A stretch of DNA of 64,000 nt from Streptococcus sp. Marseille-Q5986 (lineage in GTDB: Bacteria > Bacillota > Bacilli > Lactobacillales > Streptococcaceae). Numbering within the stretch: position 1 is the first letter of the stretch; every line of letters starts with the position of its first letter. The notes under the pieces are model-generated. The model did no database searches, was not told where the DNA came from, and worked only from the letters and a program-made list of their open reading frames with translations. The stretch spans positions 1 to 64,000 of the forward strand of contig NZ_CAMPPY010000003.1 in assembly GCF_946902915.1 (NCBI RefSeq), given 5' to 3'. Positions 27,687-39,015 of the stretch are shown here, in pieces. The position numbers were made by a program, and so were the translations under genes.

Positions 27687-28478
27687 ATGATTAAATTGAT
27701 AGCAACAGATATGGATGGAACATTTCTAGATGGAGAGGGTCGGTTTGATATGGAACGCCTCCAAAACGTACTTGTTACCTACAAGGAAAAGGGGATTTAC
27801 TTTGCTGTGGCTTCGGGTCGCGGTATCTTGTCCCTGAAAAAGCTATTTGCGGATGTGCGTGATGATGTGATTTTTATAGCTGAAAATGGGAGCTATGTTG
27901 AGTTTCATGGCGAGGATATGTACGAGGCTACTATGTCTCAGGATTTTTACTTGAGCACTTTTGAAGCTTTAAAGAAATCGCCTTATTTTGATGAAAGAAA
28001 AATGCTTCTGACTGGGAAAAAAGCTTGTTATGTTTTGGATACAGTGGATGAGACCTATCTCATGTTTAGCCGTCACTACAATGAAAACATTCAAAAAGTA
28101 GAGAGCTTGGAAGATATCACGGATGAGATTTTTAAATTCACCACTAACTTTACTGAAGAAACGATAGAAGCTGGTGAGGCCTGGGTCAACAAAAACGTTC
28201 CTGGAGTCAATGCTATGACCACAGGTTTTGAATCCATCGATATTGTCTTAGACTATGTTGATAAGGGTGTGGCTATTGTTGAGCTGGCAAAAAAACTTGG
28301 TCTAACCATGGATCAGGTTATGGCGTTTGGCGATAATCTCAATGACCTTCACATGATGCAGGTTGTGGGACACCCAATCGCTCCTGAAAATGCACGACCA
28401 GAGATTTTAGAATTAGCAGAGACAGTGATTGGCCATCATAAGGACCAGTCAGTGATAGCTTATATGGAGGGTTTGTAA
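27687..28478 (+). CDS. Cof-type HAD phosphatase (first)
   Basis: The 263-aa hydrolase starts with the HAD nucleophile motif ATDMDGTFLDGEG (D at about residues 9 and 11). It has motif II SGRG and motif IV FGDNLNDLHM near the end, plus the Cof-type cap. It likely removes phosphate from small sugar phosphates or cofactors such as FMN or PLP; the substrate is unknown. An extended -10 (TGGTATAAT, 27641-27649) precedes it. It ends at the ATG of the second HAD gene with a 1-bp overlap, in an operon with ftsY. Confidence 0.9.
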   Translation: MIKLIATDMDGTFLDGEGRFDMERLQNVLVTYKEKGIYFAVASGRGILSLKKLFADVRDDVIFIAENGSYVEFHGEDMYEATMSQDFYLSTFEALKKSPYFDERKMLLTGKKACYVLDTVDETYLMFSRHYNENIQKVESLEDITDEIFKFTTNFTEETIEAGEAWVNKNVPGVNAMTTGFESIDIVLDYVDKGVAIVELAKKLGLTMDQVMAFGDNLNDLHMMQVVGHPIAPENARPEILELAETVIGHHKDQSVIAYMEGL

Positions 28479-29296
28479 TGGCAGATATTAAATTGATTGC
28501 ATTGGATTTGGATGGTACTTTACTGACAACGGATAAAAAGCTGACAGATCGTACCAAGGCGGTCCTCAAAGCTGCGCGTGACCGTGGCATCAAGGTCGTG
28601 CTGACAACGGGTCGTCCTCTAAAGGCTATGGATTTCTTTCTCCATGAGCTAGGGACTGACGGTCAAGAGGACGAGTACACCATCACCTTTAATGGTGGTC
28701 TGGTACAGAAAAATACAGGAGAGATTCTCGATAAAACCGTCTTTTCAATCGACGATGTGGCACGCTTGTACGAGGAAACTGAAAAACTCGGACTTCCGTT
28801 AGATGCCATTTCAGAAGGAACAGTCTATCAAATCCAATCGGACCAAGAAAGTCTCTATGCTAAGTTCAACCCAGCCTTGACTTTTGTACCAGTCGCTTTT
28901 GAGGATCTATCTAGTCAGATGACATATAATAAATGTGTGACTGCCTTTGCCCAAGAACCTTTGGATGTAGCGATTCAACAGATTTCTCCAGAATTGTTTG
29001 ACCAATATGAAATCTTCAAATCGCGTGAACTCTTATTGGAATGGTCGCCGAAAAATGTCCACAAGGCAACAGGTTTAGCGAAATTAATTAAACACTTGGG
29101 AATCGACCAAAGTCAAGTCATGGCTTGTGGGGACGAGGCCAATGACCTTTCCATGATTGAGTGGGCAGGTCTGGGAGTTGCCATGCAAAATGCAGTTCCA
29201 GCGGTTAAGGCAGTTGCCAATGTGATTACCCCGATGACCAACGACGAGGAAGCCGTTGCCTGGGCTATCGAAGAATACGTGCTAAAGGAGAATTAG
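28478..29296 (+). CDS. Cof-type HAD phosphatase (second)
   Basis: The 272-aa protein has motif I ALDLDGTLLTTDKK, motif II TTGRPL, motif III lysine in NVHKATGLAKL and motif IV CGDEANDLSMIEW. It is a paralogue of the preceding gene, of different sequence but the same fold. The substrate is unknown. It lies between the first phosphatase and ftsY with only a few bases between genes, an order that I recall as usual for streptococci. Confidence 0.92.
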   Translation: MADIKLIALDLDGTLLTTDKKLTDRTKAVLKAARDRGIKVVLTTGRPLKAMDFFLHELGTDGQEDEYTITFNGGLVQKNTGEILDKTVFSIDDVARLYEETEKLGLPLDAISEGTVYQIQSDQESLYAKFNPALTFVPVAFEDLSSQMTYNKCVTAFAQEPLDVAIQQISPELFDQYEIFKSRELLLEWSPKNVHKATGLAKLIKHLGIDQSQVMACGDEANDLSMIEWAGLGVAMQNAVPAVKAVANVITPMTNDEEAVAWAIEEYVLKEN

Positions 29297-29299
29297 AAT

Positions 29300-30583
29300 A
29301 TGGGATTATTTGACCGTCTATTCGGGAAAAAGGAAGAGCCGAAAATTGAAGATGTTGTAAAAGAAGCTCTAGAAAATCTTGATTTGTCAGAAGAGGTTGA
29401 AGAAACCCAAACGGCAGTCGAAGAAACTTCTCAGGAAGAAACAGTAAGGGACAAAGTGGAAGAAACACTTGCTCAAGAAGAAATTCCTCAGGTCTCGACA
29501 GAAGAAGTTATTGAACCAGAAGCAGTCGAGAAAACAGACCAAGAGGAGCCTGAGCTAGAAGCTGATGAACTGGAGCAAATCCAAGAGACAGAAGAAGCTC
29601 TAGAAGAAGAGAACCAAGAAACTGTAGAAACTGAAGAAGAGCTTCCTCAGGTTGAAGAAACCGTTCAGGAAAAATATGACCGCAGTCTCAAGAAAACGCG
29701 TACGGGATTCGGTGCTCGTTTGAATGCCTTCTTTGCCAACTTCCGTTCTGTTGATGAAGAATTTTTCGAGGAATTGGAAGAACTGCTCATCATGAGCGAC
29801 GTCGGCGTGCAGGTCGCTTCAAACTTAACAGAAGAACTACGCTATGAAGCTAAACTCGAAAATGCTAAGAAACCTGACGCACTTCGTCGTGTCATTATCG
29901 AGAAATTGGTTGAGCTCTACGAAAAGGATGGCAACTACGATGAACAAATCCATTTCCAAGACGGCTTGACCGTCATGCTCTTTGTCGGAGTTAATGGTGT
30001 TGGGAAAACAACTTCTATCGGGAAATTAGCTCATCGCTACAAACAAGCTGGCAAGAAGGTCATGTTGGTTGCGGCAGATACCTTCCGTGCTGGAGCTGTT
30101 GCCCAGCTAGCTGAATGGAGTCGACGTGTGGATGTTCCCGTTGTGACTGGACCTGAAAAAGCTGATCCAGCCAGTGTAGTCTTTGATGGCATGGAACGTG
30201 CCGTGGCTGAAGGTATTGATATTCTTATGATTGACACTGCTGGTCGTCTGCAAAATAAGGATAACCTCATGGCTGAGTTGGAAAAGATTGGACGTATCAT
30301 CAAACGTGTTGTACCAGAAGCGCCCCATGAAACCTTCTTAGCTCTTGATGCATCAACAGGTCAAAACGCTCTTGTACAGGCCAAAGAATTTTCAAAAATC
30401 ACTCCTTTAACAGGAATTGTATTGACTAAGATTGATGGAACTGCCCGTGGTGGTGTCGTTCTGGCAATTCGTGAAGAACTCAATATCCCTGTAAAATTGA
30501 TTGGTTTCGGTGAAAAAATTGATGATATAGGTGAATTTAACTCAGAAAACTTTATGAAGGGTCTCTTAGAAGGCTTGATTTAA
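29300..30583 (+). CDS. ftsY: Signal recognition particle receptor FtsY
   Basis: The 427-aa GTPase docks SRP-bound ribosomes at the membrane. The N-terminal A domain (about 12-125) is extremely acidic with repeated glutamates, as in streptococci. The NG domain follows, with G1 GVNGVGKTT (about 232-240), DTAGRLQNKDNL (G3) and LTKIDGTARGG (G4). It is the last gene of the HAD-HAD-ftsY operon and is closed by a strong terminator. Confidence 0.96.
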   Translation: MGLFDRLFGKKEEPKIEDVVKEALENLDLSEEVEETQTAVEETSQEETVRDKVEETLAQEEIPQVSTEEVIEPEAVEKTDQEEPELEADELEQIQETEEALEEENQETVETEEELPQVEETVQEKYDRSLKKTRTGFGARLNAFFANFRSVDEEFFEELEELLIMSDVGVQVASNLTEELRYEAKLENAKKPDALRRVIIEKLVELYEKDGNYDEQIHFQDGLTVMLFVGVNGVGKTTSIGKLAHRYKQAGKKVMLVAADTFRAGAVAQLAEWSRRVDVPVVTGPEKADPASVVFDGMERAVAEGIDILMIDTAGRLQNKDNLMAELEKIGRIIKRVVPEAPHETFLALDASTGQNALVQAKEFSKITPLTGIVLTKIDGTARGGVVLAIREELNIPVKLIGFGEKIDDIGEFNSENFMKGLLEGLI

Positions 30584-30593
30584 TACAAAATAA

Positions 30594-30626
30594 ATATCCT
30601 GCAAGTCGATCTTGCAGGATATTTTT
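30594..30626. terminator. Bidirectional terminator between ftsY and zwf
   Basis: ATATCCTGCAAG and CTTGCAGGATAT form a perfect 12-bp stem with a 5-nt loop and A/T tracts on both sides. Confidence 0.9.
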
Positions 30627-30627
30627 G

Positions 30628-32115
30628 CTATTCTAAACGGCCGTCTTCACGATAGGCGATATCTGGTTGCCAGGTCCATTTGGCTCCATACTTCTCAAGT
30701 AAGTCAAAGCTAGCTTGTGGTCCCATGCTTCCAGCTTTATAATCGTAGAGTGGAGCACCGTTTTCAGCCCAGAGTTCTTCAATACGGTCAATCAATTTCC
30801 AAGAAGCACTTACCTCATCCCAGTGGTTAAAATTGGTTGAGTTGTTGTTCAAGACATCGTAGATTAATTTCTCGTATGGATCTGGTGAGGCTCCAGTAGC
30901 AGTAGCATCTGTACGGTAATTCAGAGAGCTTGGTGCTAGGTTAAATTCTTCACCGACTTGTTTCCCATTGAGGCTAAGAGAGAAGCCTTCTGTTGGTTGG
31001 ATATAGATGGTCAAGATATTTGGTGCCAATGGTTCTCCAAAGATAGAGTCCATTTGCTTAAAGACGATATTGACATGAGTTCCTTTTTCAGTCAGGCGTT
31101 TCCCTGTACGGAAGAAGAAGGGAACACCACGGAAGCGATCGCTATCTACAAAGAAGGCACCAGATGCAAAGGTTTCTGTTGTAGATTCAGGATCGACATT
31201 TGGTTCGCTACGATAGGAAATGTATTTCATGCCATCGATTTTACCAGAGCGATATTGACCCCGGATAAACTGTCCTTTCAATTCTTCCTCAGTTGGATGA
31301 TAGAGGTTTTTAAAGACCTTTATCTTTTCAGCACGAATCTCATCTTTTGTAAAGCTAGCTGGTTTGTCCATGGCTAGAAGAGAGAGGAGTTGTAGAGTAT
31401 GGTTTTGTACCATATCACGAAGGGCACCAGATTGATCATAGTAGCCACCACGTTCTTCAACACCTAAACGTTCCGCAAAGGTAATCTGAACATTATCGAT
31501 ATATTCGCGATTCCAAACATTCTCAAAGATCATATTGGCAAAACGAACAGCAAAGATACTCTGAATCATCTCTTTGCCTAGGTAATGGTCGATACGGTAG
31601 ATTTGCTCCTCATCAAAGGCCGCAAGGAGATCTTCATTGAGTTTGCTTGCTGTTTCGTAGTCTGTACCAAATGGTTTCTCAACGATCAAGCGCTCAAAAC
31701 CTTTGCCATCGACAATGTTTTCAGATTTGAGGTGCTTGGCAATGGTTCCAAAGAACTGGGGTGCCATAGACAAGAAGAAGAGCTTGTTGTGTTCAGCTTG
31801 GTATTTTTCATTCAGCTCAGCTTGTAATTGGCGCAAAGCAATGTAATGTTCCGTATCATTCACATCATGGCTTTGATAGTAGAAGTGGCTAGCAAATTCT
31901 TGGGCTTGCTCGGTACTATCTGCCAAATCAAGGATGGACTCGACAACTACAGATTCAAAATATTCCTTACTCCAAGGTCTACGAGCCGTTCCGATAACTG
32001 CAAAATGCTCAGAGAGATTGCCTGATTTATAGAGTCTGAAAAGGGAAGGGTAGAGTTTGCGTTTAGCTAAATCTCCACTCGCACCGAAAATTGTAACAAT
32101 AACCTTTGATGACAT
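30628..32115 (-). CDS. zwf: Glucose-6-phosphate 1-dehydrogenase
   Basis: The 495-aa enzyme oxidises glucose 6-phosphate to 6-phosphogluconolactone with NADP. The dinucleotide motif is FGASGDLAKRKLYPSLF (9-25), the active-site region is RIDHYLGKE (about 175-183) and the structural region is FFRTGKRL. Normal length. It is transcribed alone, between the shared terminator and the glutamine-transporter terminator. It supplies NADPH in an organism with no complete citric acid cycle. Confidence 0.96.
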   Translation of the reverse strand: MSSKVIVTIFGASGDLAKRKLYPSLFRLYKSGNLSEHFAVIGTARRPWSKEYFESVVVESILDLADSTEQAQEFASHFYYQSHDVNDTEHYIALRQLQAELNEKYQAEHNKLFFLSMAPQFFGTIAKHLKSENIVDGKGFERLIVEKPFGTDYETASKLNEDLLAAFDEEQIYRIDHYLGKEMIQSIFAVRFANMIFENVWNREYIDNVQITFAERLGVEERGGYYDQSGALRDMVQNHTLQLLSLLAMDKPASFTKDEIRAEKIKVFKNLYHPTEEELKGQFIRGQYRSGKIDGMKYISYRSEPNVDPESTTETFASGAFFVDSDRFRGVPFFFRTGKRLTEKGTHVNIVFKQMDSIFGEPLAPNILTIYIQPTEGFSLSLNGKQVGEEFNLAPSSLNYRTDATATGASPDPYEKLIYDVLNNNSTNFNHWDEVSASWKLIDRIEELWAENGAPLYDYKAGSMGPQASFDLLEKYGAKWTWQPDIAYREDGRLE

Positions 32116-32228
32116 CTAGCTACCTAATTTCTATATTTTTTCCTAGTTGGACTAGGGATGAGATTTTCTCATTGTCATAGCTTTTATTTTATCATAATTT
32201 TCAAAAAAATCAAAAATCCAATACGCAA

Positions 32229-32258
32229 TAAAAAAGTGTAAGGAGAACCTCACACTTT
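32229..32258 (-). terminator. Terminator after the glutamine ABC operon
   Basis: On the minus strand, AAGTGTGAGG and CCTTACACTT form the stem, followed by a T run. Confidence 0.75.
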
Positions 32259-32262
32259 CGTT

Positions 32263-33003
32263 TTATACGTTTAAGACCTTGTCCAAGAACTCTTTTAGAC
32301 GAGGGTGTTGTGGGGTGTCAAAGATTTGATCAGGTGTTCCGTCTTCTAGGAACTCGCCATCTGCAGTAAAGATGACGCGGTCGGCTACCTGACGAGCAAA
32401 TCCCATCTCGTGGGTTACAATAATCATGGTCATGCCTTGCTCCGCTAATTCCTTCATAACATTCAGTACATCTCCGACCATCTCAGGGTCAAGAGCAGAA
32501 GTTGGTTCGTCGAAAAGCATGATGTCTGGATTCATTGCTAGTCCACGAGCGATGGCCACACGTTGTTTTTGACCACCTGATAGGCTATCTGGACAGGCCT
32601 TAGCCTTATCTGCTAGTCCAACCTTTTCAAGCAACTCCATCCCCAATTTCTCAGCTTCTTCTTTGGTCATTCGTTTGTGTTCAATAGGAGCAAAAGTGAT
32701 ATTCTCTAGAACGGACATGTGAGGGAAGAGATTGAAGTGTTGGAACACCATTCCGATATTTTCACGGACGTGGTCAACGTTGGTTGTTTTTTCAGTTAAG
32801 TCATAACCGTTCACAGTGATGTGACCACTCGTTACCTCCTCGAGAAGGTTAAGGCTACGGAGGAAAGTGGATTTACCAGAACCAGAAGGACCGATGATAC
32901 AGACAACATCTCCTTCATAGAATTTAGTCGTAATTCCTTTTAAAACTTCGTTTTGTCCATAATACTTATGCAAATCATTTACATCAATTTTTAGTTTTGC
33001 CAT
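32263..33003 (-). CDS. glnQ: Polar amino acid ABC transporter ATPase
   Basis: The 246-aa ATPase has Walker [10 protein letters not shown] (about 38-46), Q-loop [12 protein letters not shown], signature [17 protein letters not shown], Walker [15 protein letters not shown] and switch VTHEMGF. The motifs are those of the GlnQ/PAAT subfamily for polar amino acids. The start overlaps the stop of the fused permease gene by one base. It powers uptake through the next gene product. Confidence 0.92.
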   Translation of the reverse strand: MAKLKIDVNDLHKYYGQNEVLKGITTKFYEGDVVCIIGPSGSGKSTFLRSLNLLEEVTSGHITVNGYDLTEKTTNVDHVRENIGMVFQHFNLFPHMSVLENITFAPIEHKRMTKEEAEKLGMELLEKVGLADKAKACPDSLSGGQKQRVAIARGLAMNPDIMLFDEPTSALDPEMVGDVLNVMKELAEQGMTMIIVTHEMGFARQVADRVIFTADGEFLEDGTPDQIFDTPQHPRLKEFLDKVLNV

Positions 33004-35168
33004 TAACGAATCCTCTTTTCTAAGCGTTTCGCTAGTCTAGTCAAAAGTGTGATAATTACAAGATAGAAGATAGCAAGGATTGCATACATCTTGAAACTTT
33101 GGTAGTTACGGGCGATGATGATCTTACCAGTTTGGAAAAGTTCCACCAGACCGATAGCAGATACGATAGTTGTATCTTTAAGAGCGATAACAAATTGGTT
33201 AACAAAGTTTGGCAACATTAATTTAGTTGCTTGTGGCAGGATAATCTTACGCATGGTTTTTCCATAAGAGATACCCAAGCTTCGGCTGGCTTCCATTTGT
33301 CCAACTGGAACGGCCTGAATACCACCACGAACAATCTCAGCGATATAAGCAGCCGCATTGAGCGATAGGGCAATGGTACCAGCTACAAAGTCGTTAATTG
33401 GACTTTGCTGACCTGTGATGGACTCGATGAAGTTTGGAATTCCCCAGAAGATGAAGGCTGCAAGAATCATCAATGGAATTCCGCGGATAACGTCAACGAA
33501 AATCTCAGAGATAAGACGAAGAGATTTGTATGGGCTAACGCTAAACATACCGAAGATAATACCGATGACAATGGCAATAGCAAATGAGATAAGAGCTAGA
33601 GCAAGAGTGATACCAAGACCGCTAAGGAGTTGTTTGTAGTTGTTTTGGAGCAAGCCCCAGATAGTTGTTTCGTCAACAGTGCTTGTTGAAGCAGTTGAAG
33701 ATTCGCTAGCTAGGTATTTGTCAAGAATATTTTGGAATTCACCGTTTTCTTTAAGGTTTGCAAGTCCGTTGTTGAACATTTCAATCAATTCTGGATTTGC
33801 TCCTTTTTTAACAGCAAAGGCTGTTTCTCCGATTGGACTTCCAGCGATTGGTGTTTTCAATTTTTGTCCTTGGCTGATAGAATATTTGAGAACAGGCTCA
33901 TCATCCATAACGGCATCAATGGCACCAGTGTTTAAACTGTCATACATTGATGAACCATCAGCGAAGGTTTTGATTTTGTAACCGTATTTGCTTTGATTTT
34001 CTGTTAGGAAGGTTTGAGAAGCAGTTCCGTTTTTAACGCCGACTGTCTTCCCTTTCAAATCTTCATAAGAAGCAATGGTGCTTGGTTCTTTGACCCCAAG
34101 GATAGTATTAGAAGTGTAGTATGATTCTGAGAAGTCAAAAGTTGCCTTACGAGCATCTGTGACAGACATACCAGCAATGATACCATCAGCTTGACCAGCT
34201 TGAACAGCACTGATAGCGGCATCAAAACCAGGGTTGGTGATTTCAATTTCAAAACCTTGGTCTTTAGCGATTGCCTTAATCAATTCCATATCTATACCAG
34301 TGTATTGGTTGCTTGAATTTTGGAAAACAAAAGGTGCAAAAGAAGAATCGCTGGCAATGATGTATTTAGCTTTAACAGGAATAGCTTTTAAGCCTGCAAG
34401 AGTAGTTGTAGTTGGCACTGCTGAAGATGATGAAGCAGTCCATTTCTTGATGATTTTATCAAGACTACCATCTTTTTTCATTTCAGCCAAGGCTTGGTTA
34501 AATTCAGTAACCAAGTGCTCGTATTTGCTTCCTTTTTTAACACCGAAAGCAAAGCTACCTACAGCTTCCCCATCCATTTCAATATGGAGGTCTTGCCCTT
34601 GGTTAATGGCATACTCGATAACAGGTTTGTCATCCATCATGGCATCGATGGCACCAGCACTTAAGCTGTTGTTCATCAAATCACCAGTGTCAAATGTTTT
34701 AATGGTAAAGTCGTATTTATCTTTAATCGTTTCTAGGAAACGTTGAGCGGCAGTTCCGTTTTTAACACCAACGGTTTTGCCAGTTAATTGGTCGTACTTG
34801 CTAATTTTGTGTGCCTTTGTAGTTGCAATGACAACTTTTGTATCATAGTAAGTATCAGACATGGTGAAGACTTTTTCACGTTCTTTCGTCTTTGTCATCC
34901 CTGCCATGATAGCGTCAGCTTGACCAGCTTGAACCGCATTGACCGCTGCGTCAAATCCAGGATAGGACATCTGAATGTTCCACCCTTTAATCTCAGCGAC
35001 TTTGTTGATAATGTCAACATCAATTCCTTTATAAGTTTGATCTGAATCTTTAAACTCAAAAGGTGCATAGGCGGTATCAGATACAATCTTAATCGTCTCT
35101 GCTTTCGCAATACCTAATGAGAAAATTGGGAATAAAATTAGCAAAAATGCTAGAAATTTTTTCTTCAT
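33003..35168 (-). CDS. glnPH: Glutamine-type ABC transporter, two binding domains fused to permease
   Basis: The 721-aa fusion has a signal peptide (1-23), a first SBP_bac_3 domain (about 25-245; [19 protein letters not shown]), a second (about 262-490; [19 protein letters not shown]) and a membrane permease part (about 500-721) with the EAA-like loop [20 protein letters not shown]. Two tethered substrate-binding domains per chain give four per dimer. The family takes up glutamine, glutamate or asparagine; which one is bound cannot be read from sequence alone. Operon with the ATPase. Confidence 0.92.
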   Translation of the reverse strand: MKKKFLAFLLILFPIFSLGIAKAETIKIVSDTAYAPFEFKDSDQTYKGIDVDIINKVAEIKGWNIQMSYPGFDAAVNAVQAGQADAIMAGMTKTKEREKVFTMSDTYYDTKVVIATTKAHKISKYDQLTGKTVGVKNGTAAQRFLETIKDKYDFTIKTFDTGDLMNNSLSAGAIDAMMDDKPVIEYAINQGQDLHIEMDGEAVGSFAFGVKKGSKYEHLVTEFNQALAEMKKDGSLDKIIKKWTASSSSAVPTTTTLAGLKAIPVKAKYIIASDSSFAPFVFQNSSNQYTGIDMELIKAIAKDQGFEIEITNPGFDAAISAVQAGQADGIIAGMSVTDARKATFDFSESYYTSNTILGVKEPSTIASYEDLKGKTVGVKNGTASQTFLTENQSKYGYKIKTFADGSSMYDSLNTGAIDAVMDDEPVLKYSISQGQKLKTPIAGSPIGETAFAVKKGANPELIEMFNNGLANLKENGEFQNILDKYLASESSTASTSTVDETTIWGLLQNNYKQLLSGLGITLALALISFAIAIVIGIIFGMFSVSPYKSLRLISEIFVDVIRGIPLMILAAFIFWGIPNFIESITGQQSPINDFVAGTIALSLNAAAYIAEIVRGGIQAVPVGQMEASRSLGISYGKTMRKIILPQATKLMLPNFVNQFVIALKDTTIVSAIGLVELFQTGKIIIARNYQSFKMYAILAIFYLVIITLLTRLAKRLEKRIR

Positions 35169-35348
35169 TTTTAGTCTCCTTTTCCGAATATTTTCCCATT
35201 ATATCAGAAAAAGTAAAAAAAGGCAAATTTTATGAATTTCATGTAAGGAAATATAACATAGGATGCTCTTTCTTATCAGTTTGGAGAAGAGTCTGAAAGG
35301 CAAATTTATGGTAAAATAGAAAGATAGAAAAATGCAGATGAGGCAATC

Positions 35349-37337
35349 ATGATTAATCGAATTACAGATAATAAATTTAAACTAGTATCAAAATATGAAC
35401 CTTCAGGAGATCAACCCCAAGCAATTGAGCAGTTGGTTGATAATATCGAAGGTGGAGAAAAAGCTCAGATTCTGATGGGGGCGACGGGTACAGGGAAGAC
35501 CTATACCATGAGTCAGGTCATTTCCAAAGTCAATAAACCCACTCTGGTCATCGCTCACAATAAGACTCTGGCAGGCCAGCTCTACGGGGAGTTTAAGGAA
35601 TTTTTCCCTGAGAATGCTGTTGAGTATTTTGTATCTTACTATGACTATTACCAGCCAGAGGCCTATGTCCCTTCTAGCGATACCTATATTGAAAAGGACA
35701 GCTCTGTCAATGATGAGATTGACAAGCTCCGCCACTCAGCGACTTCAGCCCTTCTTGAGCGCAATGATGTCATCGTCGTAGCCTCAGTCTCTTGTATCTA
35801 TGGTTTGGGTTCACCCAAGGAATACGCTGATAGTGTCGTTAGTCTGCGTCCAGGTCTTGAAATTTCTCGTGATAAACTGCTTAATGACTTGGTCGATATC
35901 CAGTTTGAGCGCAATGATATTGATTTTCAACGTGGAAGATTCCGTGTGCGTGGGGATGTAGTGGAGATTTTCCCAGCTTCCCGTGATGAACACGCCTTTC
36001 GAGTAGAATTTTTCGGAGATGAAATCGACCGTATCCGTGAAGTGGATGCTCTGACAGGTCAGGTGTTGGGAGAAGTGGATCATTTGGCGATTTTCCCAGC
36101 TACTCACTTTGTGACCAATGACGACCATATGGAAGTTGCCATTACCAAAATTCAGGCAGAATTAGAAGAGCAGTTAGCTGTCTTTGAGAAGGAAGGCAAA
36201 CTGCTAGAAGCCCAGCGTTTGAAACAGCGGACAGAGTATGATATTGAGATGCTACGTGAGATGGGCTATACAAATGGTGTCGAAAACTACTCACGTCATA
36301 TGGATGGACGCAGCGAAGGAGAGCCTCCTTATACGCTTCTCGACTTCTTCCCAGATGATTTCTTGATCATGATTGACGAGAGTCACATGACTATGGGGCA
36401 GATCAAGGGCATGTACAATGGAGACCGCTCTCGTAAGGAAATGCTGGTTAATTATGGTTTCCGTTTGCCGTCGGCCTTGGACAATCGTCCTCTCCGTCGT
36501 GAAGAGTTTGAAAGCCATGTGCACCAGATTGTTTACGTTTCAGCGACACCAGGTGACTATGAAAATGAACAGACCGAGACAGTGATTGAGCAAATCATTC
36601 GTCCGACAGGTCTTTTGGATCCTGAGGTGGAAGTCCGTCCGACTATGGGACAGATTGATGATCTCTTAGGTGAAATCAATGTCCGTGTTGAAAAGAATGA
36701 ACGAACCTTTATCACCACCTTGACCAAGAAAATGGCAGAAGATTTGACCGACTACTTCAAGGAAATGGGCATCAAGGTCAAGTATATGCACTCGGATATC
36801 AAGACCTTGGAGCGGACAGAGATTATCCGTGACCTGCGCTTGGGTGTCTTTGATGTCTTGGTCGGAATCAACCTGCTCCGTGAAGGGATTGACGTTCCTG
36901 AGGTAAGCTTGGTTGCTATTCTCGATGCTGACAAGGAAGGTTTCCTCCGTAACGAACGTGGACTCATCCAGACCATTGGACGTGCTGCCCGTAATAGCGA
37001 AGGGCATGTCATCATGTATGCGGACACGATGACTCAGTCTATGCAACGTGCCATCGATGAAACGGCCCGCCGTCGGAAAATCCAGATGGCTTATAATGAA
37101 GAACATAGTATCGTACCACAAACAATCAAGAAAGAAATCCGTGACCTGATTGCCGTGACCAAGGCAGTTGCTAAGGAAGAGGACAAGGAAGTCGACATCA
37201 ATAGCCTCAACAAACAAGAACGCAAAGAACTAGTCAAGAAATTAGAAAAACAAATGCAAGAAGCCGTCGAAGTGCTTGACTTTGAACTCGCAGCTCAGAT
37301 TCGTGATATGATGCTGGAAGTCAAGGCGTTGGATTAA
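35349..37337 (+). CDS. uvrB: Excinuclease ABC subunit B
   Basis: The 662-aa DNA-repair helicase-like protein carries Walker [12 protein letters not shown] (about 43-53), the beta-hairpin that clamps DNA ([20 protein letters not shown], about 97-116), helicase motifs (DESHMT, GRAARN) and the C-terminal UVR motif that binds UvrC (about 625-660). It verifies lesions and hands them to UvrC. It has its own extended -10 (TGGTAAAAT near 35310-35318) and is divergent from the glutamine transporter. Confidence 0.97.
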   Translation: MINRITDNKFKLVSKYEPSGDQPQAIEQLVDNIEGGEKAQILMGATGTGKTYTMSQVISKVNKPTLVIAHNKTLAGQLYGEFKEFFPENAVEYFVSYYDYYQPEAYVPSSDTYIEKDSSVNDEIDKLRHSATSALLERNDVIVVASVSCIYGLGSPKEYADSVVSLRPGLEISRDKLLNDLVDIQFERNDIDFQRGRFRVRGDVVEIFPASRDEHAFRVEFFGDEIDRIREVDALTGQVLGEVDHLAIFPATHFVTNDDHMEVAITKIQAELEEQLAVFEKEGKLLEAQRLKQRTEYDIEMLREMGYTNGVENYSRHMDGRSEGEPPYTLLDFFPDDFLIMIDESHMTMGQIKGMYNGDRSRKEMLVNYGFRLPSALDNRPLRREEFESHVHQIVYVSATPGDYENEQTETVIEQIIRPTGLLDPEVEVRPTMGQIDDLLGEINVRVEKNERTFITTLTKKMAEDLTDYFKEMGIKVKYMHSDIKTLERTEIIRDLRLGVFDVLVGINLLREGIDVPEVSLVAILDADKEGFLRNERGLIQTIGRAARNSEGHVIMYADTMTQSMQRAIDETARRRKIQMAYNEEHSIVPQTIKKEIRDLIAVTKAVAKEEDKEVDINSLNKQERKELVKKLEKQMQEAVEVLDFELAAQIRDMMLEVKALD

Positions 37338-37368
37338 CAAACATTATAGGATAATAGATAAGGAAGAT

Positions 37369-38396
37369 ATGGTAACAAATAAAACAAGATATATAGGGAT
37401 TGAATGCTGTAGAATTATAGCTATGTTGATGATTTGTAATTTGCATGTTTTAGGTATGGGAGGAGTCTTAGATAAAGTCGAGTATCAAAAAGATATATAT
37501 TATTTTCTTGCTAATATCTTAGAAGCTTTTTCTTATCCAGCTGTTAATATTTTTGTTTTAATTAGTGGTTATGTGGGGTTATATTCGCAGTTTAGTTATA
37601 AAAAAATGTCTAAGTTTTGGATACAAATTATTTTTTATACCATATCAATTACATTAACTTTTGCAGTCTTTTCAAAACTATCTGTAACTCCAACTGAATG
37701 GTTTTATGCCTTAACCCCAATCAGTAACGGTCAGTATTGGTATATGAGTTGTTATTTTGGTCTAATGTTAATAGCACCATTATTAAATCAGGCAATTTTA
37801 ACAATGAAGAAAGAATTATTACTTCCGATTATAACAGGAGGATTTATATATTTCTCTATTATTCCTACAATTTTCAAGCAAGATTCATTAGGAATATGGA
37901 GAGGTTATAGTGTTCTATGGATGATATTACTCTATATAGTGGGTGCTATAATCAGAAAATTTAAGTATGAAAGCTATTTTCAATCATGGAAAGTTATTTT
38001 TGGGATATTATTATTAACAAGTCTAACCTTTGTATTGTACTTCTTTAATTATGAACAGTGGAGGAGTTATAGTTCACCGACAGTAACTCTTCAAGGAATA
38101 TTGATATTTTTATTATGCTTAAATATAAAAAACATTCCACTTTCACTTGAAAAAATAGTTCTATTTTTATCTCCGCTCACATTGGGGTTTATCTATTTCA
38201 TGTTCATCCTCTTATTTTCAGGAGAGTTCTACCTAGCATAAATTTCTTAATTGATGGGAAAGAATTATTTATGTTTGCTATTATTATTTTGATAGTAACA
38301 TTTTTATTATTTTTTGTAGGAGCTATTTTTGAGTATATTAGGAAAAGACTAATAGATATAATTTTTAATATGACAAAAGTATTAACCAAATCATAG
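37369..38396 (+). pseudogene. Membrane acyltransferase (acyltransferase 3 family), frameshifted
   Basis: The open frame (290 aa to 38241) starts with the family entry GIECCRIIAMLMICNLHV and has about eight membrane segments, then stops abruptly. A shifted frame from about 38223 continues RVLPSINFLIDGKELFMFAI with a last membrane helix and a basic tail to TAG 38394-38396, as expected for the family C-terminus. One frameshift near 38205-38222 separates them. Relatives O-acetylate surface polysaccharides. Low GC content against uvrB suggests acquisition. Partial function cannot be excluded. Confidence 0.75.
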
Positions 38397-38407
38397 AAGG
38401 AGAAAAT

Positions 38408-38875
38408 ATGTCCCGTGCCCAATCAACCATTTTAACCAACATCTGTCTAATCGAAGATCTAGAAAATAAGCGTGTAGTCATGCAATATCGTTCTCCTGAA
38501 ACTAATCGCTGGTCTGGTTATGCCTTTCCTGGAGGTCATGTAGAAAATGGCGAGTCTTTTGCCGAGTCAGTTATCCGTGAAATCTATGAAGAAACTGGTT
38601 TGACGATTCAGAATCCCCAACTGGTCGGTATTAAAAATTGGTCATTAGATACAGGTGGGCGCTATATTGTCATTTGTTATAAGGCGACGGAGTTCTCTGG
38701 TACCCTTCGCTCTTCAGATGAAGGAGAAGTTTCTTGGGTGCAAAAAGACCAGATTCCAAACTTGGATCTGGCCTATGATATGCTACCCTTGATGGAAATG
38801 GTGGAAGCTCCGGACAAATCTGAATTTTTCTACCCTCGCCGTACAGAAGACGATTGGGAAAAGAAAATTTTCTAA
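38408..38875 (+). CDS. mutX: MutX/MutT-type NUDIX hydrolase (8-oxo-dGTPase)
   Basis: The 155-aa protein has the full Nudix box, starting GGHVENGESF and ending REIYEETGL (about 39-61). It hydrolyses oxidised nucleotides such as 8-oxo-dGTP and lowers mutation. It starts 11 bp after the acyltransferase remnant with an AGAAGGAG site. Its 3' end is included in the direct repeat found again beyond the ribose operon. Confidence 0.9.
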   Translation: MSRAQSTILTNICLIEDLENKRVVMQYRSPETNRWSGYAFPGGHVENGESFAESVIREIYEETGLTIQNPQLVGIKNWSLDTGGRYIVICYKATEFSGTLRSSDEGEVSWVQKDQIPNLDLAYDMLPLMEMVEAPDKSEFFYPRRTEDDWEKKIF

Positions 38876-38940
38876 TCCTTTACCAAATAACCGAGATGCT
38901 CCAAGGCCTCCTCGATATAGTGGAGGTCTTGCTTAGTTTC
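38781..38940. repeat. Left direct repeat bordering the rbs island
   Basis: The segment matches 45081-45240 in the same orientation with 12 mismatches in 160 positions by hand alignment, and is identical over 38821-38880. It holds the last 31 codons of mutX and, on the minus strand (38872-38938), a copy of the last 21 or so codons of niaR (KQDLHYIEEALEHLGYLVKD). The niaR piece here is a fragment; the intact gene is at the other repeat. Confidence 0.92.
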
Positions 38941-39015
38941 CTGTCTAATAGTAATAATAGATTAGTAGAAAATATATATACTCTGAAATAAATTTAAAAT
39001 ATTTTTAGAAAAGTA

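Noticed and set aside
28339-28593. Antisense ORFs of 60-180 codons inside ftsY, uvrB, smc, zwf and other core genes
   Set aside because: They mirror codon structure of well-identified genes on the other strand and lack ribosome binding sites.
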